Assembly (NCBI GenBank): GCA_013815535.1
Contig: JACDGC010000037.1
Span: 1 to 13,606 of the forward strand
Length of the DNA: 13,606 nt
Direction: 5' to 3'
From: Ktedonobacterales bacterium
GTDB taxonomy: Bacteria; Chloroflexota; Ktedonobacteria; Ktedonobacterales; JACDGC01
In this document: one piece after another, positions 7,464-12,134 of the stretch
How positions within the stretch are numbered: position 1 is the first letter of the stretch
How the letters are laid out: every line of letters starts with the position of its first letter
Notes under the pieces: generated by a model
The model's database searches: none
Seen by the model: only the letters and a program-made list of their open reading frames with translations
What the model was told of the DNA's origin: nothing
Translations under genes and position numbers: made by a program

Positions 7464-7702
7464 TGAAGGGATCGCTCGCCAATCGGATCCGCATCCTGCG
7501 TTTCCTCACGAATGAGATGTCGCAAGCCGAGCTCGGGCAGCGCATCGGCGTCACGCGACAAACGATTGCGGCGATTGAGGCGGGGAAATATTCGCCGTCG
7601 TTGGAGGCCGCGTTCCGCATCGCCGATGTCTTTAACGTCCCGCTCGAGGAAGTCTTCCAGTGGAATGCTGGCACCTCTCCTGCCACAGTGGAGGAAACAT
7701 AG
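7460..7702 (+). CDS. Small Xre-type helix-turn-helix regulator
   Basis: 80 residues, almost entirely one HTH_3 (Cro/C1-type) domain at about residues 6-65: MSQAELGQRIGVTRQTIAAIEAG is the helix-turn-helix, followed by YSPSLEAAFRIADVFNVPLEEVF. This closely follows the short YozG-like regulators that accompany small membrane proteins. The first ATG (7460) overlaps the preceding TGA and a second lies at 7463; either could be used. There is no sensor domain, so activity may be set by dimer concentration or by the partner membrane protein. The dyad at 6949-6966 is the most likely target, giving autorepression. Confidence 0.92.
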   Translation: MMKGSLANRIRILRFLTNEMSQAELGQRIGVTRQTIAAIEAGKYSPSLEAAFRIADVFNVPLEEVFQWNAGTSPATVEET

Positions 7703-7931
7703 CGAAAACCTTGGCACAGTGGCATTTCGGGGTATGGTCAACTGTATTGGATTGAATGGTGGAAGGTTAGCGAACGTGAGGGGCTTTTCCATCAGACCAT
7801 CCGATGCATGCTGAACGTGTACAATCGAGGTGCGCAACCGTATTTCCCAATTATTCATTGGTTATCCTCGAAGTTGGCGTCAGGTCAGCGCCTACAGAAG
7901 CGCCGATGAAGGAAAGCGCTCCCTTCCGGTT

Positions 7932-7960
7932 TTGCCAAATCCCGTAAGATGAGTGATAGA
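7932..7960 (+). promoter_or_regulatory. Possible promoter of the RibD-like gene
   Basis: TTGCCA (7932-7937) is followed after 17 bp by GATAGA (7955-7960). The -35 is good (5/6) and the -10 weak (3/6). It sits about 40 bp before the ATG at 7999. The rest of the 7703-7931 gap shows no gene. Confidence 0.35.
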
Positions 7961-7998
7961 GGGAAAACCTAATCTTGTTACTCACGAGGGAGGTAGTT

Positions 7999-8580
7999 AT
8001 GCGAAACATTGTAGTGGCCGAGTTTATCTCGTTAGACACGGTGATGCAAGCGCCAGGTGGTGCGGAGGAAGATACCGAGGGCGGTTTCACCCATGGCGGG
8101 TGGACCCAGCCATTTTGGCACGATGACATTGGGACGCACTTCTTTGCGGAAATGAACCAAAGTGAGGCATTCCTTCTGGGGCGCAAAACCTGGCAGATCC
8201 ACGGGGGAGCATTCGAGCCCATTCCCGCTGGAGACCCCTTTGGTGATGTCATGAATATGATGCCGAAGTATGTCGTTTCCACCACGCTGACCACGGCCTC
8301 GGCATGGCGCAACTCAACCTTGATAAGTAGCAATGTCGTCGAGGAAATCCGCGCATTGAAAGCCCAGTCCGGCAAGAACATCTATGTGGATGGCAGTAGC
8401 GTGCTGGTGCATACCCTAGCTGCCCACGACTTGATTGACGAATATAGCCTGCTGATTTATCCGATTGTGCTGGGCAGTGGCAAACGTCTGTTTCCTGACG
8501 GGATGAATGTGAATCTGCGTTTGATCGAATCCAAGCCCTTTCCCTCAGGTGTTGTGCTGATGCGCTATGGGCGTGCTTAA
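7999..8580 (+). CDS. RibD C-terminal/dihydrofolate reductase-like protein
   Basis: 193 residues, typical of stand-alone RibD_C/DHFR-like proteins (YwjB/YyaP type). The start is the ATG at 7999, preceded by GAGGGAGGT (7986-7994). Family features in order: the N-terminal strand VVAEFISLDTVMQAPGG, GGFTHGGWTQPFW, the nucleotide-binding region FLLGRKTW (residues 59-65), YVVSTTL, the Gly-containing strand-turn NIYVDGSSVLVHTL, and the diagnostic PIVLGSGKRLF (155-165). These proteins bind NADPH and probably reduce a small heterocycle, but the substrate is unknown. No riboflavin or folate genes adjoin it, so it is not part of a visible pathway. The sequence is intact. Confidence 0.92.
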   Translation: MRNIVVAEFISLDTVMQAPGGAEEDTEGGFTHGGWTQPFWHDDIGTHFFAEMNQSEAFLLGRKTWQIHGGAFEPIPAGDPFGDVMNMMPKYVVSTTLTTASAWRNSTLISSNVVEEIRALKAQSGKNIYVDGSSVLVHTLAAHDLIDEYSLLIYPIVLGSGKRLFPDGMNVNLRLIESKPFPSGVVLMRYGRA

Positions 8581-8676
8581 GGGGGACGCAACCAAGTCCC
8601 ACATGCCCTTTTCTTGAGGTGTTTTGCTATTCTTGCTGGATGCGTAAAGTGGGGGAGCAGTTGATCATATAAAGGG

Positions 8677-8717
8677 TCACCCACCTGATGAAGCCCGGCA
8701 CTTCATCAGGTGGGTGA
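8677..8717. repeat. Perfect 17-bp stem hairpin after the RibD-like gene
   Basis: 8677-8693 and 8701-8717 are perfect reverse complements (core CACCCACCTGATGAAG) around a 7-nt loop, about 100 bp after the stop codon. No T-run follows on the plus strand. It could act as a bidirectional transcription barrier or be a small repeat element. It shares no core with the palindromes at 10494-11713. Confidence 0.6.
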
Positions 8718-8756
8718 GATAGATAATTGATGGCGCCCTGCACGTTTGTGATGATT

Positions 8757-8784
8757 TTGTGAGGATCACTCATTATGGTATCAT
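8757..8784 (+). promoter_or_regulatory. Putative promoter of the small membrane protein gene
   Basis: TTGTGA (8757-8762) and TATCAT (8779-8784) are 16 bp apart, matching 4/6 and 5/6 of consensus. The inferred start site falls in the tandem repeat that follows. Confidence 0.45.
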
Positions 8785-8785
8785 T

Positions 8786-8813
8786 GACGCATCTATGGAG
8801 ACGCATCTATGGA
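8786..8813 (+). repeat. Tandem duplication of 14 bp
   Basis: GACGCATCTATGGA occurs twice without a gap (8786-8799 and 8800-8813), directly before the ribosome-binding region of the next gene. Each copy contains an ATG (8794 and 8808), giving short alternative starts in the leader. It looks like a replication-slippage duplication. Confidence 0.8.
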
Positions 8814-8827
8814 AAGGTGGCTTATCA

Positions 8828-9040
8828 ATGATTCATCCAGCACCAAATCCCATTGCTAGCCTCATTGTAACAATCATAGCAGTCTCGCTCAGTTTATGCT
8901 CTTCCTATATCTGCTTGGTGGATATCTTTCGCCCAGAGCGTCGCGTGCGTGGTGGCGACAAGCAGCGGTGGGCTGTTATTGTGGTCTTTGGCAGCGTTAT
9001 TGGCCAGTTGCTTTATTGGTATCAAGGGAAAGAGAATTAA
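8828..9040 (+). CDS. Small two-helix membrane protein, PLDc_N-like
   Basis: 70 residues from the ATG at 8828, preceded by AAAGGTGG. An earlier in-frame start would run through the promoter and tandem repeat, so I reject it. The first membrane helix is at about 10-32 (ASLIVTIIAVSLSLCSSYICL) and the second at about 48-64 (RWAVIVVFGSVIGQLLYW), ending in YQGKE. The spacing, the DIFRPERR loop and the W...IG..LY...G pattern fit the PLDc_N domain, the membrane anchor at the front of cardiolipin synthases that also occurs as stand-alone small proteins. The conserved Pro of IGPLLY is Gln here. The function of solo copies is unknown. Confidence 0.7.
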   Translation: MIHPAPNPIASLIVTIIAVSLSLCSSYICLVDIFRPERRVRGGDKQRWAVIVVFGSVIGQLLYWYQGKEN

Positions 9041-9066
9041 ATGAACGGGGCAACGGAGCATCTCTT

Positions 9067-9501
9067 TTAGGCAAGTGAGCAGCATGTTTCCCGTGCTTGC
9101 TTACGCAGAAGCGTCTGCTGTGGCCGCTCATTCGCTCCGGTCGCAGAGAACATCCACGGTGACACTCGCCAAATTGGCGATGGAACTGGCTCTGCCTGCC
9201 CCTGCATGTGGACCAGGGCGCGCTGCAATCCGACCCAATAAGCGAGGCCATCGCTGGCAGCCATCTGCAAAATCTGGAAGGTGTTGTCACTGTCCATGGC
9301 AAACGAGGCGACATCGGTCGCATAGCGAGCGACAACCGCTTCAGCACCCTCAAAGAAATCACCACGCGGACTGAAAAAGGTGGCAGGCGCTTCGCTGGCA
9401 CTGAGGCGTAGGAGGGGTTGCGCATCGCCATTCACATAGGCGCGTGCGGCCTCCTCGCGCTGCTGCATGAATCGCTTGAAATCGGCCAAGGCACTGCTCA
9501 T
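9067..9501 (-). pseudogene. SnoaL/DUF4440-like protein, C-terminal frameshift
   Basis: The ATG at 9501 follows GGAGG (complement of 9510-9514). Residues 1-107 (ALADFKRFMQQREEAARAYV, DAQPLLRLSASEAPATFFSP, GLAYWVGLQRALVHMQGQAE) match the NTF2-like cone fold of SnoaL/DUF4440 proteins. After GQAEPVP the expected final strands (R.TEVFRR..GEWKL.HRHAD) are missing from this frame. The next frame reads NLASVTVDVLCDRSE and then TGA (9130-9128), roughly where the conserved Trp of GEW would fall. One indel near 9170-9185 plus a Trp-to-stop change would explain it. The gene lies 15 bp downstream of the AhpD fragment in the same direction, as in a two-gene operon. Probably inactive. Confidence 0.7.
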
Positions 9502-9516
9502 GTGCAATTCCTCCGC

Positions 9517-9702
9517 TTATTCTTTTATGTGGGCGACTTTCTTGGGAGTGTACTCCCCCAGCACGTCGCGAAAACTTACTCCAAACCGATTCCACGCATT
9601 GATCGTGGCGATCAACAGCGTCAGATTCGCCAGTTCTTCCTCGGTGAAATGCGGGCGCACCTGGGCATACACCTCGTCGGGGACGTGATCAAGCGTCAGC
9701 AA
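9517..9702 (-). pseudogene. C-terminal fragment of an AhpD/carboxymuconolactone decarboxylase-like protein
   Basis: Sixty-one residues: LDHVPDEVYAQVRPHF, EEELANLTLLIATINAWNRF, then GVSFRDVLGEYTPKK. This is the characteristic last third of carboxymuconolactone decarboxylase/alkylhydroperoxidase D-like proteins. The CxxC redox motif and substrate helices, which normally precede it by about 80-100 residues, are absent, and an in-frame TAG lies just upstream. Homology stops at about 9703, so this is one edge of a deletion. The fragment keeps its usual downstream neighbour, the DUF4440-like gene. Confidence 0.8.
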
Positions 9703-9789
9703 CTGTTGCTAGAAGGGTTTTTGGAGAGTCGTGTCGGGGCAGGGACGACCGTCGCACGGCATCCCCCATCGCTGTTGGGGCCAGGGCAG

Positions 9790-10335
9790 CGACGCCCATT
9801 ACCCCAACATCTGACAGAGGGACAAAAACAGCAGACGCTCCACATATTGGCACCTTCAGCAAAGTGCTCTTTCCCGCCCTGCGCCTAGGCTATGTGGTCG
9901 CGCCACCAGAATTAATTGAGCCGTTATTGACGATGCGGCGGTTCATCGATGCCCACGTTCCCATTTTGGAGCAGTTGACGCGTTTTGACTTTCTGCAAGA
10001 AGACCATTTTGCGCGGCATCTGCGGCGGATGTTGGGCCACTATCGTCAGCGGCGCGACGTGCTGCAGCAGGCCTTGCGTGCCCATTTGGGTGATCTGCTT
10101 GATGTTCGCCCTCCTGAGGCAGAGAGGCATCTCGTCGATTGGCTCTCGCCTGGGAAGGACGACTGGCATGCCTCTCTGCTGGCAGCAAATGCGGGGGGTG
10201 GAGGTGACGCCGCTATCGCAACACAGCATCGAACCACTGGTGAGAGGCGGGCTGCTCTTTGGCTATGCCAACATTAATGAGCACGACATTTTGCTTGGTG
10301 TGCAAAAGCTTGCAAGAGCACTTTCACGGTTCTAA
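9790..10335 (+). pseudogene. C-terminal half of a MocR/PdxR-type regulator, two frameshifts
   Basis: Three consecutive frames together read as the aminotransferase-like half of a GntR/MocR regulator. First RRPLPQHLTEGQKQQTLH (9790-9843). Then, after an extra AT at about 9844-9848, IGTFSKVLFPALRLGYVVAP with the PLP-binding Lys codon at 9861-9863, continuing through ELIEPLL, LEQLTRFDFLQEDHFARHLR and RQRRDVLQQALRAH to HLVDWLSPG. Finally, after an extra G in the run at 10193-10198, GVEVTPLSQHSIEPLVRGGL, LLFGYANINEHDILLGV, ending TAA at 10333-10335. The N-terminal winged helix and first half of the aminotransferase fold are missing. Intact proteins bind DNA and sense PLP or an amino compound. This one cannot work. 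It points away from the AhpD fragment, the usual divergent arrangement for such pairs. Confidence 0.85.
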
Positions 10336-10493
10336 AACAAGGCTGTTACCGTTGCCTACATATCCACGTGGCATCTTTGGTGGCGTTGGTTCCCTGGAGC
10401 CAGATGTGGCCAGACGCCTCCTGGCGGGCGAGGCTATCTAGGCGGATCGCTGGTCAATGCACACGCCATATAAACATTCGTGATGCTGATAGC

Positions 10494-10548
10494 GGCAGGT
10501 AGGATGGATGGCTACGGTAGACTACCGTAGCCATCCATCCTACCTGCC
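10494..10548. repeat. Palindrome 1: perfect 27-bp arms, two TACGGTA cores
   Basis: Positions 10494-10520 and 10522-10548 are perfect reverse complements around a single A. The inner part is CTACGGTAG-A-CTACCGTAG, with cores at 10513-10519 and 10523-10529, 10 bp apart. The outer 18 bp of each arm (GGCAGGTAGGATGGATGG) are not shared with the other palindromes. This is the leftmost and longest member of the array. Confidence 0.95.
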
Positions 10549-10554
10549 CTCTAC

Positions 10555-10561
10555 TACGGTA
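10555..10561 (+). repeat. Single TACGGTA core
   Basis: An isolated exact core within CTACGGTAG, 32 bp after the nearest core of palindrome 1. No partner at one helical turn on either side. Confidence 0.7.
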
Positions 10562-10591
10562 GCTCTTCTTTCCTGCCCTATCTCACCCCCA

Positions 10592-10634
10592 CCCAGCACT
10601 ACGGTAGTATACGGAAGATTACCGTAGTGCTGGG
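10592..10634. repeat. Palindrome 2: 15-bp arms, three phased cores
   Basis: CCCAGCACTACGGTA (10592-10606) is the reverse complement of 10620-10634. Exact cores start at 10600 and 10620, and a one-mismatch core, TACGGAA, starts at 10610, so the three are spaced exactly 10 bp. Confidence 0.9.
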
Positions 10635-10705
10635 CAATCCCGATACATGGGTCACGCAGAAGGCTGGCGACATCTGTACAAAAATGGGGGGCGGATAGAC
10701 GTCAC

Positions 10706-10736
10706 TACCGTAGACTACCGTATACATACGGTAGTC
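10706..10736. repeat. Palindrome 3: 11-bp arms, three phased cores
   Basis: Exact cores start at 10706, 10716 and 10727 (minus, minus, plus orientation; steps of 10 and 11 bp). GACTACCGTAT (10713-10723) pairs with 10726-10736 around a 2-bp centre. Confidence 0.9.
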
Positions 10737-10829
10737 ATGCGACCTTGTATGAATCGAATTGGAAGATTGAGAGGAAATCACAAAGAATTTTAAGCGACTG
10801 CATCTGCCTGCTGGGGGACATCTCGGTTA

Positions 10830-10863
10830 ATTGCTACGGTAGTATTACCGTAGCAATACGGAA
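10830..10863. repeat. Palindrome 4: 12-bp arms just after the HTH gene stop
   Basis: ATTGCTACGGTA (10830-10841) pairs with 10846-10857 around GTAT. Cores start at 10835 and 10846, and a one-mismatch TACGGAA at 10857, giving steps of 11 bp. It begins 4 bp beyond the stop codon of the minus-strand HTH gene, so its transcript would end in this hairpin and it may double as a terminator, although no good T-run follows. Confidence 0.85.
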
Positions 10864-10867
10864 TATC

Positions 10868-11464
10868 TTACTTGCTTTCGTCGGTTGAGCGGGAAACAAG
10901 CAGGAGACAGTGCGAGCAAGGTTGAAAATCGGGATGGTCACGCCACATATGATACATCACCTGATGGGCGGCATCATCAATCCATGATGTATGATAATGG
11001 CCTCGGTAGAGCACCCTGAGTCGGATAGCTGGAATACGCCCATCGCGGATCGCACTTCGTACTGTTTCTTCTGAGAGCTGGTGCAAGCGTGCATAATCTT
11101 GGACAGAAACGGTATTAGGTGGGGGGAGACGATCCGCATGATCTTCCACTTTGGCTGGCACACGTGGTGGCGTCCAGCGTGGCGGAGGTACGAGATGGGG
11201 ACGCTCATGCCGGAGGTCATCGACCAATGCCTCCAGTTCAGCCACACGTTGTTCGAGATACGCCACTGCCCCTGTCGGTGGACGGCGCCGCTCAGCTGCC
11301 AGAAGGTGCACTTGACCAGCGGATACGCGATGGCGCACTCGTTGGCCCGCCATCTGCGGCCATGATTGCAATTTCTGTTGCTCGATCCACTGCAAAATTG
11401 CCCGCTCACTGATGCCCGCAAGCGCAGCGGCTTCGCGCGGAGTAATCAGGTCTTCAGGTTCCAT
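10868..11464 (-). CDS. Double helix-turn-helix DNA-binding protein flanked by TACGGTA arrays
   Basis: 198 residues, in three parts. Residues 7-54 are an excisionase/MerR-like HTH (ITPREAAALAGISERAILQW, then a basic wing-like RVRHRVSAGQVHLL). Residues 66-88 are a short coiled coil (AVAYLEQRVAELEALVDDLR), suggesting a dimer, followed by a proline-rich linker (92-117). Residues 118-147 form a second HTH of the same kind (VSVQDYARLHQLSEETVRSA then IRDGRIPAI), with a basic/aromatic tail and a CxxC pair (C183, C186). There is no recombinase, Rep or ATPase domain. Nineteen exact copies of a 7-bp core flank the gene, ten downstream and nine upstream, so it most likely binds them (inference). The ATG at 11464 has only a weak GGAA upstream, which lies in a hairpin arm. 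Its cellular role is unknown: partition, replication control, silencing or a repeat-associated element are possible. Confidence 0.85.
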   Translation of the reverse strand: MEPEDLITPREAAALAGISERAILQWIEQQKLQSWPQMAGQRVRHRVSAGQVHLLAAERRRPPTGAVAYLEQRVAELEALVDDLRHERPHLVPPPRWTPPRVPAKVEDHADRLPPPNTVSVQDYARLHQLSEETVRSAIRDGRIPAIRLRVLYRGHYHTSWIDDAAHQVMYHMWRDHPDFQPCSHCLLLVSRSTDESK

Positions 11465-11470
11465 AACAGC

Positions 11471-11506
11471 AGTTCCATCTACCGTAGTGCTACGGTAGAT
11501 GGAACT
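11471..11506. repeat. Palindrome 5: 17-bp arms in the leader of the HTH gene
   Basis: AGTTCCATCTACCGTAG (11471-11487) pairs perfectly with 11490-11506 around a 2-bp centre. Cores start at 11480 and 11491 (11 bp apart). In the minus-strand mRNA the hairpin ends 6 nt before the ATG, and its 3' arm contains the only Shine-Dalgarno-like GGAA, so it could limit translation as well as bind protein. Confidence 0.9.
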
Positions 11507-11522
11507 CTCTCCTTCCGAAAAT

Positions 11523-11529
11523 TACGGTA
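11523..11529 (+). repeat. Single TACGGTA core in the HTH gene leader
   Basis: An exact core. A weaker two-mismatch relative, TTCCGAA, starts exactly 10 bp before it (11513). It lies just downstream of the inferred transcription start of the minus-strand gene. Confidence 0.65.
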
Positions 11530-11545
11530 GCGTTTCACTGGAAAC

Positions 11546-11575
11546 AGTATAACAGATCATGGCAAAGCGTGTCGG
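11546..11575 (-). promoter_or_regulatory. Putative promoter of the HTH gene, between core sites
   Basis: On the minus strand CCGACA (11575-11570) and TATACT (11551-11546) are 18 bp apart; the -10 matches 5/6 and the -35 4/6. Core sites flank it at 11577-11583 and 11523-11529, an arrangement expected for autoregulation. Confidence 0.45.
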
Positions 11576-11576
11576 C

Positions 11577-11594
11577 TACCGTAGTACTACCGAT
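11577..11594. repeat. Core pair at 11 bp (one exact, one variant)
   Basis: TACCGTA (11577-11583) is followed at an 11-bp step by the variant TACCGAT (11588-11594). The pair abuts the presumed -35 element of the HTH gene. Confidence 0.7.
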
Positions 11595-11610
11595 GTAATC
11601 CCACTACATC

Positions 11611-11641
11611 TACCGTAATACTACGGTAATTTACCGTAGTA
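11611..11641. repeat. Palindrome 6: three phased cores, 11-bp arms
   Basis: Exact cores start at 11611, 11622 and 11632 (steps of 11 and 10 bp; minus, plus, minus). TACTACGGTAA (11619-11629) pairs with 11631-11641 around one base. Confidence 0.9.
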
Positions 11642-11686
11642 ACTGGGTCTTATACCACTGCTCGACGCTGAGCGACTCTGTCCCAC

Positions 11687-11713
11687 TACGGTAATCTACG
11701 GTAGACTGCCGTA
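11687..11713. repeat. Rightmost cluster: three cores at exact 10-bp steps
   Basis: Exact TACGGTA at 11687 and 11697 in the same orientation, then the variant TGCCGTA at 11707 in the opposite orientation. Beyond 11713 the core no longer occurs. Confidence 0.85.
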
Positions 11714-12134
11714 GTAAAGCTTATGCCCACAAGAGTATGTGTGCCACACTTCCTCGATCTGGTGGCATATCCTAAACGATATAATGCACAGCATCTGGCA
11801 GGGATGGCTGTATGCGCTCTCCCACATACACGGATGAGGCGTGGAGCCGTGAGCGCTTTTCCCCCTTAGTCGCATGGAAATGCGTCCAACATTCTGCCAT
11901 GCGCTCAAGAAGCGGCAACCCCTTGGGAGCAGTAGTAGAGTTTGCCATGGGAAGGGAAAGATGGTCTACTGCTCCCAGAGATTCGTCGTTGCGTTGGTAT
12001 TAGCGAGATGAGAGCAACGGTGCTCCTCCGCATTCACCATCTGCATTCACCGAATTTCGTCGCGTTTTTCGATCTGGCTTGCTTCGGTTCACAACGAAAG
12101 TGGGCGAAGCGTAGGTGCGAAATGGAGAGGCAGG
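11714..12134. other. About 420 bp between the array and the secreted protein gene
   Basis: No gene is supported. A 58-codon minus-strand frame (11948-11772, MANSTTAPKGLPLLERMAEC...) has plausible composition but no Shine-Dalgarno and no family I recognise. A perfect TATAAT (11780-11785) lacks a recognisable -35. The 140 bp before 12135 should contain the promoter of the secreted protein gene, but I cannot pick one. Confidence 0.4.
11925..11976. repeat. 11-bp inverted repeat, 30-nt spacer
   Basis: GGGAGCAGTAG (11925-11935) and its complement CTACTGCTCCC (11966-11976) are perfect. The spacing suits a hairpin with a large loop or the ends of a tiny element; it shares no core with the TACGGTA array. 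Confidence 0.6.

Noticed and set aside
10494..11713. CRISPR array
   Set aside because: The repeated unit is only 7 bp, in both orientations, at 10-11 bp steps, with no uniform spacers and no cas genes.
10494..11713. Integron attC array or plasmid iteron origin
   Set aside because: No attC core motifs, no integrase and no gene cassettes; no Rep-type protein and no clear AT-rich melting region. An iteron-like role cannot be excluded but is not shown.
11772..11948. 58-codon minus-strand frame
   Set aside because: Plausible composition but no ribosome-binding site and no recognisable homology; too short to support.
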